Counted from the stretch's first letter, positions 1 through 8,189 are shown. The stretch: DNA of 64,000 bases from Bacillota bacterium (GCA_023391105.1 JAEWBO010000023.1:62001-126000), one strand, 5' to 3'. The notes: generated by a model from the sequence alone, not told the origin. Program-made: numbers and translations.

Positions 1-41
1 GTATTAGAGTCTGCAATGATGATTCTTTTCAGATTAGAATT

Positions 42-72
42 AAAAAAGGACTGCTCTTTTTTTGAACAGCCC
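42..72 (-). terminator. Rho-independent terminator after hgcB
   Basis: Read on the minus strand, GGGCTGTTC, a seven-A loop and GAGCAGTCC form a 9-bp stem with two G-U pairs. A run of six T follows. It lies about 85 bp after the hgcB stop and would end the marR-hgcA-hgcB transcript. Confidence 0.7.
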
Positions 73-156
73 AAAGTCATATCACTTGGAAGTAAAAAAT
101 ATTATTCCTTAACACTCTTTTTCGTTTTTGCTTATACAATACTGCCGTTGATAATT

Positions 157-450
157 TCAGCTGCAGCAGGATTGCCCATCTCCGCCGCACGTTGGTTCTC
201 TACCTGTAAAAAAGCTTCTGAGAATGGCTGCTGCACAGCCGACTCCGGCATGAACCTCCACAGCTGCAAATGAGCAGTTCTGCATACACGCCCCGCACTC
301 CATGCACCTGTCTTTATAAGCAATCCGGGCTTTGCCTTTCTCCATTTCAAATACCCCATGCGGGCACACATCTGTACACATCCCGCATCCCGTGCATTTG
401 TTTTCATCGAGCGTCAGTGTTGTCACGTTTTTTAAATAATGGTGTCTCAT
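157..450 (-). CDS. hgcB: HgcB, 4Fe-4S ferredoxin of mercury methylation
   Basis: A 97-residue two-cluster ferredoxin. The first cluster motif is C19-x2-C22-x2-C25-x3-C29. The second is C49-MECGAC-type, C49/C52/C55/C59. Further cysteines are C72 and C88, and a vicinal pair C95-C96 sits just before the C-terminus. The CMECGAC motif, the extra cysteine after the second cluster and the terminal CC pair are hallmarks of HgcB rather than of a generic ferredoxin. HgcB is known to supply low-potential electrons to reduce the HgcA corrinoid, and its terminal cysteines are proposed to handle Hg(II). The gene starts 14 bp after the hgcA stop with a GGGAGGG ribosome binding site, so the two are cotranscribed. 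The identification rests on the motifs together with the adjacent hgcA. Confidence 0.95.
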   Translation of the reverse strand: MRHHYLKNVTTLTLDENKCTGCGMCTDVCPHGVFEMEKGKARIAYKDRCMECGACMQNCSFAAVEVHAGVGCAAAILRSFFTGREPTCGGDGQSCCS

Positions 451-464
451 TGTTTTCCCTCCCG

Positions 465-1676
465 TCAGGCTGCCAGCGTTAAAATATCGTTGGCGATTAA
501 TGCGAGTATCCCCAGCCCGCCTGCAATGACCATAGCGGGTAAACCTGCTCTCATTTCCTTATTAACGCCGGACGGGCTTGTGTATGTGCTGCTGCCCGTA
601 AAATTCATGGCGATGAAGGCCGAAATAGATGGCACGATCAACACATACGCCGCCGCCTTGAGCCAGCCGTAACTGGGCATTCCCGGCAGACCGTTCAGGA
701 AACCCACACCGATTGCCCACAGCAGGCCGAGCAGGAACCCTTTGAACGCAAAGGCCCTTCCCGGTATCCACGGCAACAGCAAAGGCACAATAACACAGGC
801 GATCAATATCGCACCCAGGTACGTATATAGGTCAATAAGATTGAAGTGCCCGAAGCCAATGACATTAAGTATAAAGAACACACCAAATACGATGATCGTG
901 GGTTTGACAGCCGCCACCAGTTCAATGGGGGCCAGCACCAGCCTGTCTTTTGCAGTGAAGTTGACCTGTCTCATCTTTTCCGTCGCCTGCATTCCGTTCG
1001 CAAGAAACGCCTTAATGTCCTGCGCGCGCACAGGCCCGTAGATGACTCTGAAGCCCGATCCTTTTTTCACGATATGCGCACTCACTCCCGTGGCGCCAAG
1101 CTGCGGCACGATGAGCGTGCGATGTGTGACGATGCTGTTAAGCTTTGTTTCGGCAATCCTATGGATCAGCTCTTGCGTTCCGAAAGTCCCTTTACCCGCT
1201 GCGCACCAAACATTGACGCCTTTGGTATCGAGTACAAGCACCCAAGCGTTCAGACCGTCCAGCTGCTCACGCTCGCGGTCAAACGTGATCTTTTTGTTGG
1301 CTGTGACGAGTACCGGGGAATCCGCATTCGGTGTGCCCACGCAATACAGCCTGGGAGCAACTGTGTAGTCCATGCGCGATGACGACCATCGAGCCTTCCA
1401 AGAGCCCAGCTTGTCTGCCCATTCCAGCTTTGTGGATACCTGTGGAATCTTTCCCGCCGGTGTGTTGACATAGCCGCTTATCCAATGCTCAGCATGGCAG
1501 CCGCAGGAAGACGTTTCCCCGCCGCAGTTGCATTCGGATTTCTCGGCAGCGGCCTCTGAGCCGCATGTACAAGGCCGCGCTTCCTGACATTTCGGTTCTA
1601 AATCTATCTTAATGCTATCTTGCATGTCATTTGTGTTTTCCGTCTTTCCTGCGCAGCTTTCTTCTTGATTTGCCAT
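465..1676 (-). CDS. hgcA: HgcA, corrinoid mercury methyltransferase
   Basis: 403 residues. The soluble corrinoid domain carries NVWCAAGKGTFGTQEL at about residues 155-170. The N(V/I)WCA(A/G)GK cap-helix motif is diagnostic of HgcA, and Cys158 is the predicted lower-axial cobalt ligand. Five hydrophobic segments follow from about residue 260 to the end, matching the five-helix membrane domain of the family. HgcA transfers a methyl group from its corrinoid to Hg(II), forming methylmercury at the inner face of the membrane. The protein is longer than typical HgcA (about 330-350 residues, from memory) because of an N-terminal extension with eight cysteines in residues 8-60, mostly as C-x-C pairs (36/38, 49/51, 58/60). 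The start is supported by GGAGGAATCTTAA-ATG. It is the middle gene of marR-hgcA-hgcB. Confidence 0.95.
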   Translation of the reverse strand: MANQEESCAGKTENTNDMQDSIKIDLEPKCQEARPCTCGSEAAAEKSECNCGGETSSCGCHAEHWISGYVNTPAGKIPQVSTKLEWADKLGSWKARWSSSRMDYTVAPRLYCVGTPNADSPVLVTANKKITFDREREQLDGLNAWVLVLDTKGVNVWCAAGKGTFGTQELIHRIAETKLNSIVTHRTLIVPQLGATGVSAHIVKKGSGFRVIYGPVRAQDIKAFLANGMQATEKMRQVNFTAKDRLVLAPIELVAAVKPTIIVFGVFFILNVIGFGHFNLIDLYTYLGAILIACVIVPLLLPWIPGRAFAFKGFLLGLLWAIGVGFLNGLPGMPSYGWLKAAAYVLIVPSISAFIAMNFTGSSTYTSPSGVNKEMRAGLPAMVIAGGLGILALIANDILTLAA

Positions 1677-1699
1677 TTAAGATTCCTCCGATCATAGCA

Positions 1700-2170
1700 T
1701 CACTGACACTTATTGCTCGCAGCGCCGTTGCAGCTGCCTTCGATGTCGATAGCGCCGCATAACAGCTCGAGACTTTCAACCACCATCTCACGTTTTTCCG
1801 GAGGTATATCTGACAGGATTTTTTCGAAGTACACCGCCATTTCTTCTTCGACTACCGCGTAAAGCTTTTTCCCCTCGCTGGTGAGGCAAATTCGTATGTA
1901 TCTGCGGTCGTTCTCATCTGCTTCCCGCCGCGCCAGCTTTCCCTTCACCAGCTTATCAACTGTACGGCTCATTGTGCTCGTATCCAAATCGAGCATTGCC
2001 GCCAGTTCTATAAGCGAAAGGCTTTCCGCCCGGCCGATTTCCACCAGTGCGTGGCACTGGGCTAAGCTCGCCAATCCACAGCAGGAAAAGCGGTTCTGAT
2101 CCAATATGCCTAATTTTCTTTCCAGATGCCGTATGGACTCTTGCAGTCTGGCTGAATTACTTGTATTCAT
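1700..2170 (-). CDS. MarR-family regulator, cysteine-rich, of the hgcAB operon
   Basis: 156 residues with a MarR winged helix: helix-turn-helix around residues 50-75 (LSLIELAAMLDLDTSTMSRT) and a wing near DENDRRYIRICLT. It carries seven cysteines: C30-C31 and C39 in a CCGLASLAQCHALVEIG stretch before the DNA-binding helix, C95, and C138, C147 and C155 in the tail. Such cysteines suggest a thiol- or metal-responsive regulator, but the ligand is not shown by the sequence. I chose the ATG at 2170 because GGAGGAG lies 7 bp upstream; a longer frame starting at 2200 has no such site and runs into the promoter. The stop is 23 bp before hgcA, so it is very probably the operon's own regulator. Confidence 0.88.
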   Translation of the reverse strand: MNTSNSARLQESIRHLERKLGILDQNRFSCCGLASLAQCHALVEIGRAESLSLIELAAMLDLDTSTMSRTVDKLVKGKLARREADENDRRYIRICLTSEGKKLYAVVEEEMAVYFEKILSDIPPEKREMVVESLELLCGAIDIEGSCNGAASNKCQ

Positions 2171-2188
2171 TCGTATACTCCTCCAGCT

Positions 2189-2236
2189 GCATTGTACCAT
2201 GCATCAATTGTATTATGCAAGTGTTGTCTTTATCAA
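2189..2236 (-). promoter_or_regulatory. Promoter and imperfect palindrome (probable operator) of marR-hgcAB
   Basis: On the minus strand TTGATA (2231-2236), an 18-bp spacer and TACAAT (2207-2212) form a sigma-A-like promoter. A 30-bp imperfect inverted repeat at 2189-2218 (GCAT..TAC.AT outer arms, 20 of 30 positions symmetric) covers the -10 box and the expected start of transcription. That is where a MarR dimer would block RNA polymerase. The promoter is seen in the sequence; binding by the adjacent MarR protein is inferred. Confidence 0.5.
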
Positions 2237-2321
2237 CTGTTTGTCCTTTTAACAGACTCATTAACTCAAAGATCGATTGAGGTGTAAAATCGGCCTGCTT
2301 CATGCGAGCAATGTGTTTTTC

Positions 2322-3755
2322 TTATGACTCGGCGTCTATGACCTCTTCCGTTATGACTTTATCGGCTTTGTGTTTTCTGAAGAATACGATAAACACTAGC
2401 CCAATCAATATTGCAGGCACTATCATGGCCAGTAGTGCATTGCTGTATGCATACGCATTGCTGTTGATAAGCACAGGGCTAAGCTGCACCGGTGTTAGAG
2501 TAAAGAAATTTACCAACAGGCCAATTAACACGTTTGCCAGCGCACCGGATATATAGGTGGTCATGGTGAACATACCAAACCCTACGCCACTTTCCTTTGC
2601 AGAAAGTGTATGGGATACACTGTTATTCAGAGCAGTCTGCAGAAACACCTGAGCCACACAGAAAAATACCATTAGTAAAGCTGTAAAGATCATAGACCAG
2701 CCGCAGCTCACGGACATAATAATGAGCAAAATAATAATGGGTATGACCGATATCTTAACCATAAAGGCATTGCCTTTTTTGTCTATCAGCCGGCCCCCGG
2801 TACGTGCCATCAAAGCCGCGATGACCGTTCCGGGAAAAATGACAAGGCTGATCGCCGCCGCGTCCGCTGCTTGTATATCGGCTAACATAAGCGGCAGTAT
2901 GAACGGTATGCCAAAACAGAGTATGCCGAACATGACCGTAATAACCAAAAGAATGGAAAACTGTTTGTTTGCAAATATGGATAGCTGCAGGAATGGCTGC
3001 GTTGAGCGGCGCATCCAAAATATCATTGCAACGATCAGCAAGGCCGTTACCAAGACCATCCATATGTTCAATAGCGTAAACGTAAGCATTAGTGAAGCCA
3101 CGGCGAGCAGCAGCAGAACCCCCCCGAACCAATCTATACGCGTTTCCGGGTGGAGCGGCAAGGCCTCTCCGCGAAGGTTATGACGAAATACGGGCAGCAC
3201 AAAGAGTACGATAAGCGGCAGCACGAACAGCCACCGCCATCCTAAAAACGTCGTGATGACGCCGGACACAAGCGCACCCAATAACCCGCCTAACGCCATA
3301 CCTGCAGCAACGAGACCTAACGCCTGACCACGTTTTTTTGCGGGGAACAAACGATAGGGTATTAGCTGACCCATTGTCGGCATAACAGAGGAACCTACCG
3401 CCTGAATGAGCCGGCTAATGATCAACAAAGTAAAGTTTTGGGTAACAAGGCCAATAATCGATCCGATGCATAGTGTCAAAAGGCCGAAAGTGATCAGCGT
3501 GGATATTTTGAATTTTTCGGTGAGTTTACCGTATGTCAGTGTGCCTACTGCAAAAATAGTTAAGTAGGCAGTGCCAATCCAGCTGCCCTGAAGCATCGAT
3601 AGCCCCAGATCCGATATAATGGTCGGTAGCGCAACATTGAAGACAGTACCATTCATTACGGTGATTATAAGAGTTAGTACAAGAACGTACAGAATACGTT
3701 TGTTTGCTTTCTCGTTTACAAGGACATTTTCGTTCACAGTTGTATCATTCATCAA
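2322..3755 (-). CDS. MFS multidrug efflux transporter (DHA2, 14-TM type)
   Basis: 477 residues. The start of transmembrane segment 1 (about residue 20) reads VLVLTLIITVMNGTVFNVALPTI, matching the D-x-T/NVALP signature region of EmrB/QacA-type transporters. GRLTEKFK-like loop residues follow segment 2, and 14 hydrophobic segments can be counted. The family exports drugs or other amphiphiles using the proton gradient; the substrate cannot be told from sequence. RBS AAAGG lies 8 bp from the ATG. It starts 39 bp after the stop of a MarR regulator on the same strand, the usual layout for a ligand-induced efflux pump. The C-terminus ends in a short charged cytoplasmic tail. Confidence 0.85.
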   Translation of the reverse strand: MMNDTTVNENVLVNEKANKRILYVLVLTLIITVMNGTVFNVALPTIISDLGLSMLQGSWIGTAYLTIFAVGTLTYGKLTEKFKISTLITFGLLTLCIGSIIGLVTQNFTLLIISRLIQAVGSSVMPTMGQLIPYRLFPAKKRGQALGLVAAGMALGGLLGALVSGVITTFLGWRWLFVLPLIVLFVLPVFRHNLRGEALPLHPETRIDWFGGVLLLLAVASLMLTFTLLNIWMVLVTALLIVAMIFWMRRSTQPFLQLSIFANKQFSILLVITVMFGILCFGIPFILPLMLADIQAADAAAISLVIFPGTVIAALMARTGGRLIDKKGNAFMVKISVIPIIILLIIMSVSCGWSMIFTALLMVFFCVAQVFLQTALNNSVSHTLSAKESGVGFGMFTMTTYISGALANVLIGLLVNFFTLTPVQLSPVLINSNAYAYSNALLAMIVPAILIGLVFIVFFRKHKADKVITEEVIDAES

Positions 3756-3794
3756 ATTAACCTTTCTGTCGCTTCGTCAGGAACACTAAAATTC

Positions 3795-4238
3795 TTACTG
3801 CCGAATTTTTAAACCTATATTTTTTGTTTCTTTGTATTTCGCCTGTGCATTTTTCGCAGCCTTGCCGCAAAAATATGCAAATTGTTCGATCTCTTCTGTT
3901 GAAAATCCGTCAAGCAAAATCTCTTTCCACTCCTTGGCAACGCACTTGATTTCGCAATGTACGCGCCGGCCGTCATCTGTCAAACAGATGTTGTTTTTAC
4001 GCCGATCATCAGGATTAGTCGTTCGTATCAGATATCCGAACTGTTCTAAGCGTGCTAATGATTTTGTAATAGTCGCCTTATCCAACATCATATAGTTTGC
4101 GATCATTTCTTGGGTCACATCTGTATGTGTATCAAGATAGTCCAGCACCATAAAATCGCCCCCGTGCACAGATATGCTCCTAAGCCTATCCGATATGTAG
4201 ATAAAGCCATAACGTTGCATGGCCCAGACGTCCTTCAT
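3795..4238 (-). CDS. MarR-family regulator of the adjacent MFS pump
   Basis: 147 residues. The winged helix is visible as VTQEMIANYMMLDKATITKSLARLEQFGYLIRTTNPDDRRKN, with the NPDDRRKN wing typical of MarR proteins. The longest frame opens with a TTG at 4286, but the ATG at 4238 is preferred because AAGGGA sits 7 bp before it. The gene lies directly upstream of the MFS transporter and shares its strand, so it probably represses the pair until a small ligand binds. An inverted repeat overlies its own promoter region. Confidence 0.85.
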   Translation of the reverse strand: MKDVWAMQRYGFIYISDRLRSISVHGGDFMVLDYLDTHTDVTQEMIANYMMLDKATITKSLARLEQFGYLIRTTNPDDRRKNNICLTDDGRRVHCEIKCVAKEWKEILLDGFSTEEIEQFAYFCGKAAKNAQAKYKETKNIGLKIRQ

Positions 4239-4287
4239 AACCATTCCCTTGTACCTCATATGATATTTACAACCAATCCGTGACAAT

Positions 4288-4333
4288 TAGTTGCCAGGGA
4301 AACTATTCTATTCGAGTTTATTATCATTGTCAA
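4288..4333 (-). promoter_or_regulatory. Promoter and inverted repeat for marR-MFS
   Basis: On the minus strand TTGACA (4328-4333), 17 bp and TAGAAT (4305-4310). Immediately downstream lies TAGTTGCC-AG-GGAAACTA (4288-4305 on the plus strand), arms of eight with one mismatch. It sits where a MarR dimer would overlap the transcription start. Confidence 0.55.
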
Positions 4334-4368
4334 TTGTTTTATGATTCCGTCCTTGCCTTCTCATATAT

Positions 4369-4390
4369 AAAAAAGCGGTCTTTAGACCGT
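4369..4390 (-). terminator. Hairpin with T-run, minus strand
   Basis: CGGTCT-AA-AGACCG followed on the minus strand by CTTTTTT. It lies between putP and the marR promoter and acts as a second barrier to read-through from putP. It is also the left edge of a repeat shared with 56.9 kb, so it may belong to that element. Confidence 0.5.
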
Positions 4391-4434
4391 TCCAGAGTGT
4401 CAAAAAAGTTACTTATGTCATTCCGATTGAGCGT
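4370..4434. repeat. Truncated copy of a dispersed intergenic repeat
   Basis: Positions 4393-4434 match 56895-56936 at 41 of 42 bases (start CAGAGTGTCAAAAAAG, end ATTCCGATTGAGCGT). Both copies are preceded by a similar GC-rich hairpin, so the homology probably begins near 4370. This copy lacks the right half that makes the other one palindromic. No ORF is present. Confidence 0.75.
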
Positions 4435-4513
4435 AAGATCTGAATTGGACTTGTCAAGAAAAGTGCACATTGATGATTGCAGGGCTATTAATACCGATTG
4501 GGAGCCGCAGCGG

Positions 4514-4547
4514 AAAAAAAAGACGGCACAGCTTGTTGCCGTGCCGC
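4514..4547 (-). terminator. Terminator of putP
   Basis: On the minus strand CGGCAC, an 11-nt loop and GTGCCG are followed by TCTTTTTTTT. It lies 25 bp after the putP stop. Confidence 0.75.
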
Positions 4548-4571
4548 CGATATTTGGCCAATGAATAGGGA

Positions 4572-6128
4572 CTAAATGCCCGCCTTAACTTCTTCGAACT
4601 CTCTTAGTATTTCTTCAGAGGGCTTTTTGGTCAGAAGCGAAACGACGACGATGCAGATGCAGGAGAACACAAAGGCGGGGAACAAGCAGTAGATACCGAA
4701 AACGCCGCCGAGCGGATTGAGCAGCAGTTTCCAGACAAAAACCATGCCGCCGCCGCCGATCATACCCGCGATGGCGCCCGCGTGGTTGATACGCTTCCAT
4801 AACAGGCAGAACAGCATCAGCGGGCCGAAAGTGGCGCCGAAGCCTGCCCATGCGAAGGATACCAGCGTAAATATGACGCTATGCTCGTCCAGCGCGATGA
4901 CGACGGCGATGAGCGCGATGACAACAAGCGTGATACGCGAGACAAGCATTACGTTTTTCTCGGAGGCTTTCTTATGGAACAAGCCCTGATAAATGTTCTT
5001 GGCAAAGGCCGAAGCCGCGATCAGCATATAAGAGTCTGACGAGCTGATGGTGGCGGCGAGTATACCCGCCATGGTGAAGCCGGCCAAAAGCGCGGGGAGC
5101 AGATTGGTAGACATCAGTATAAAGATGCTTTCCGCCTGGCTGGCGGTGGTCAGTGCAGTAGGGAAAAGCATGCGCCCAATCAACCCGATAAAAACAGCGG
5201 CAACCAGCGAGATCACGCACCATACCGTGGCGATGCGGCGCGATTTTGTCAGCTCATTTTCTTTGCGGATCGCCATAAAACGCAGGAGCACCTGCGGCAT
5301 GCCAAAGTAACCAAGGCCCCATGACAACGTGGAAATGATGGTCAGCCAGCCGTAAGGTGCCGCATCGCCGAAAACAGGCGCGCCGTTGGCCACCTGCTGA
5401 ACGCCGTCTACCACAGTGGGTGTGGCGATGCCGAACAAGTCGAAGAACCCGGGCATGTTCTGGGCGTTGCTGATCACGGCACTGACGCCGCCCGCGGCAT
5501 TGGTACCCAGCACGAGTATGAGCACAAGCGCGCAGATCATGATGATCGCTTGCATAAAGTCGGACGCGCTCTCGGCGAGAAAGCCGCCGACGACGGTATA
5601 GATGAGGACGAAGAGTGCACCCACGATCATCATGAGGATGTAGGGAGCGCCGAAGAGCGTGGAGAACAGTTTGCCGCAGGTAACGAGGCAGCTGGCAGCG
5701 TACACGCAGAAGAAGACCAATATGAAAATGGCGCATATGGTCATGATGATCTTTTTCTTTTCTTTGAAACGGTTTGAGAAAAAGTCCGGAATGGTAATGG
5801 CGTTGCCGCTCTTTACACTGTAGCGGCGAAGCCTTTTGGCGACGATCAGCCAGTTGATATACGTGCCGATCGCGAGGCCGATTGCTGTCCACATCGCATC
5901 AGCCAGGCCGCACCAGTAGGCCACGCCGGGCAGGCCCATCAGCAGCCAGCCGCTCATGTCCGACGCTTCCGCGCTCATGGCCGCGACCCACGGGCCGAGC
6001 GAGCGTCCGCCTAAGAAGTAGGCTTCAGAGTTTTTGTTGGCGCGCTTCGCGAAGAACAGGCCGATCACGAAGACGGTGGCCATGTAGATACACATGGCGA
6101 TGAGAATTTGTATTGTGTTGGAATCCAA
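4572..6128 (-). CDS. putP: Sodium/proline symporter PutP-type (SSS family)
   Basis: 518 residues, about 13 hydrophobic segments. Family marks include AYFLGGRSLGPWVAAMSAEASDMSGWLLMGLPG near residues 37-70 and TIPDFFSNRFKEK, both typical of Na+/proline symporters of the SSS family. It imports proline, or a related solute such as a betaine, with Na+. The longest frame begins at 6197, but AGGAGG lies 9 bp before a TTG at 6126-6128, giving the usual PutP N-terminus (MDSNTIQILIAMCIY); I therefore use this TTG start. It is monocistronic, with its own promoter and terminator. Proline versus another solute cannot be separated by reading alone. Confidence 0.88.
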   Translation of the reverse strand: MDSNTIQILIAMCIYMATVFVIGLFFAKRANKNSEAYFLGGRSLGPWVAAMSAEASDMSGWLLMGLPGVAYWCGLADAMWTAIGLAIGTYINWLIVAKRLRRYSVKSGNAITIPDFFSNRFKEKKKIIMTICAIFILVFFCVYAASCLVTCGKLFSTLFGAPYILMMIVGALFVLIYTVVGGFLAESASDFMQAIIMICALVLILVLGTNAAGGVSAVISNAQNMPGFFDLFGIATPTVVDGVQQVANGAPVFGDAAPYGWLTIISTLSWGLGYFGMPQVLLRFMAIRKENELTKSRRIATVWCVISLVAAVFIGLIGRMLFPTALTTASQAESIFILMSTNLLPALLAGFTMAGILAATISSSDSYMLIAASAFAKNIYQGLFHKKASEKNVMLVSRITLVVIALIAVVIALDEHSVIFTLVSFAWAGFGATFGPLMLFCLLWKRINHAGAIAGMIGGGGMVFVWKLLLNPLGGVFGIYCLFPAFVFSCICIVVVSLLTKKPSEEILREFEEVKAGI

Positions 6129-6212
6129 AATATATTTCCTCCTGTCGTGTATTATGGCGGGCGTGATATAAAAAAAAGTCATGAGGTGCATGAACATTAA
6201 TACTTCACAGAA

Positions 6213-6241
6213 AGTTTACAATATTGGTCATCATAATGCAA
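6213..6241 (-). promoter_or_regulatory. Promoter of putP
   Basis: Minus strand TTGCAT (6236-6241), 17 bp, TAAACT (6213-6218), about 85 bp before the TTG start. A short palindrome ATTCAT-AA-ATGAAT (6261-6274) lies upstream of the -35 box and may be an activator site. The rest of 6242-6495 shows no gene, only a minus-strand hairpin near 6387-6410 followed by T-rich sequence. Confidence 0.4.
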
Positions 6242-6495
6242 TAACTATATGCAGGAAATCATTCATAAATGAATAACATGTACCAGAAGGTCATTCTAAT
6301 CTGTAAGAAGGGCAGAATATTGATTGGGCGCATACATTAAGCTTATCCGCCTCAGCTATATTAACAGTAACGATCGGGCGTATCTGTAAAAAAATCTCCT
6401 ATTGAGATTGTATGAAGCTTTTCATATTTATCGGTATTCCCATTTTGTTCCGTCTCATATATAATTAGTATTATTTATATAATGGAGTAATTTTT

Positions 6496-7368
6496 ATGAA
6501 AAAAATATTTGTTATTATCATTCTATGTTTGACCCTGTTGCTTGGTGCTTGCAGCGGTGCGCCGGCTGATAAAAACGCTTCCGCAACCCCCACACCCACG
6601 CCTTCATCTCTTCCGATAGGCGCTCCGGATCAGCCCCAGTCGTCCGATGCCCCCGCACCCTCAGCGGCGCCTGCCCAAAGCAAAAGCAAGCTTTACGACC
6701 CCAGCATTTTTATCATTGAGGTCTCCGGCGAATGGCAGGATGAAATTGCGCCCGAATACTATGCCAACTATGAGTGTGATCTCTACCTGCATAAAATTGA
6801 CGCAAATGACAATCGCGCAGTTGCCGGCAGCTATCAGGGTGTCTTTTGGATGAAAACAACACTCGATACCTCGGGCTATATTTCTGACATGCTCAGCGAT
6901 GTACCTTTCGATCTCTCATTAGACGCGGGCGGTGAAGCGGTGAGTGACAATCTCGGCATTTCGCTCAATACCACAGACGACAAAGCGTGGACAAATTACA
7001 GTATTCTTGATGAAGCTGGGAATTCGCTGCCGCTCACTCAGGATACGCCTGTCGGAAAAGGCAGCTTTGTCGTAGTCAGCAAATCCGTTTATCTGGAAGC
7101 ACACGGAAAAGGCGCACAGGGAGAAACCGTGGACTATTCGAATGCCGGCGGCGGTGACCTAATTGATGTAAATTATGTCATTCACGTCGAGCCCGACAAT
7201 ATGGAATCAAGCGGAAAGCGCAAAGTCGTTATCTCGCTAAGTGGCGAAGGCTTCAATGTCACATTAAATGGCACAATGCGCCGTATCCCGGGCTATCCGG
7301 AGGATGTTTCAGACTATTTGAACTCGCAGGAATACCAGAGCGCTGCTCAGGGCCACTTGCAAGAGTAG
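6496..7368 (+). CDS. Secreted lipoprotein of unknown function
   Basis: 290 residues. The N-terminus is a lipoprotein signal, MKKIFVIIILCLTLLLGAC, with lipobox LGAC and acylated Cys19. A low-complexity Ala/Pro/Ser/Thr linker spans about residues 20-65, followed by a soluble domain rich in Asp, Ser and Gly with beta-like alternation. I do not recognise the domain. Start supported by GGAG 8 bp upstream. It is flanked by genes on the opposite strand (putP divergent, pentapeptide protein convergent), so it is probably expressed alone. It sits on the outer face of the cell membrane. Confidence 0.75.
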   Translation: MKKIFVIIILCLTLLLGACSGAPADKNASATPTPTPSSLPIGAPDQPQSSDAPAPSAAPAQSKSKLYDPSIFIIEVSGEWQDEIAPEYYANYECDLYLHKIDANDNRAVAGSYQGVFWMKTTLDTSGYISDMLSDVPFDLSLDAGGEAVSDNLGISLNTTDDKAWTNYSILDEAGNSLPLTQDTPVGKGSFVVVSKSVYLEAHGKGAQGETVDYSNAGGGDLIDVNYVIHVEPDNMESSGKRKVVISLSGEGFNVTLNGTMRRIPGYPEDVSDYLNSQEYQSAAQGHLQE

Positions 7369-7440
7369 CTATCAGCTTTTAAACTGCTATGGCAGCTTAT
7401 GTGCCGAGCTTCTGCGGCGGGTGTTCTCCAAATATGTCCA

Positions 7441-8043
7441 TCACACAATCTGGACACCCAACAGTTGGGCGATACCCGCCGCTTGAAACATGTTGATCTT
7501 TGCCCCATGCAGTTCTTTATATGTCTCCGATAGCAAAATGCCTTCAATAGAGCAGTCTGATAAATCAATACCCTTTAAGGGCGTTTTAAAAAAATCAACA
7601 CGTGACAGGTTCACGTTATGCAGCTTTATAACCTTGAATTTTGCCTCAGACATAAAAGCCTCTTTAAAATCACAATCACACAATACGCAATTCATCCACG
7701 TTGTTTTTACACAGTTGGCATACTGAAACAAACTCCCTTCCAACTGAGCTTCTTTGAAATAAGACTGTCTAAAATCACTTCCGACAGCTTTGCAGTTTAT
7801 CATGTTTGTACTCTTCCAATATGAATGTGCGAATATACAGTTTGAGATATCACAGTTTTCAAAATTGACATTAATAAAATTAACTTGGGTAAAGTCACAA
7901 GCCACAAATCTGCACTTTATAAAACGAACCTGTTCGAAATTAATCTTTGAGATATCAATGTCTGTGATTGTTTCATTGTCAAAGAACACTTCTTTTATAG
8001 AGGACTCATTTGTTTTCGCGTCCTTTATGATATCTTCAAGCAT
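7441..8043 (-). CDS. Pentapeptide-repeat protein
   Basis: 200 residues. From about residue 30 to 165 the sequence follows the A(D/N)LXX-type five-residue periodicity: ISKINFEQVRFIKCRFVACDFTQVNFINVNFENCDISNC and onwards, with F or L at the central position. This folds as a right-handed quadrilateral beta-helix. Members include Qnr/McbG-like proteins, which mimic DNA and protect gyrase, and many of unknown role. The C-terminal segment GAKINMFQAAGIAQLLGVQIV resembles the helical tail common in Qnr-like family members. Overall size fits Qnr/McbG (about 200-220). No toxin or antibiotic gene is next to it, so gyrase protection is only a possibility. Confidence 0.8.
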   Translation of the reverse strand: MLEDIIKDAKTNESSIKEVFFDNETITDIDISKINFEQVRFIKCRFVACDFTQVNFINVNFENCDISNCIFAHSYWKSTNMINCKAVGSDFRQSYFKEAQLEGSLFQYANCVKTTWMNCVLCDCDFKEAFMSEAKFKVIKLHNVNLSRVDFFKTPLKGIDLSDCSIEGILLSETYKELHGAKINMFQAAGIAQLLGVQIV

Positions 8044-8189
8044 ATGTTTTACCTCAAAATCAGGTTTATAAATCGCTGACTATATGATATAAAGAATCAC
8101 ACTTGATAGCAAGCACATGGCTCTTAAGTTTACATGATTATGCAACAGTATTATAATGAAAATTAGAAACTGGCTTTTGCGAGGAATAT

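Noticed and set aside
5254..5892. 212-codon Arg/His-rich minus-strand frame inside putP
   Set aside because: Out-of-frame shadow in GC-rich codons; composition is not protein-like.
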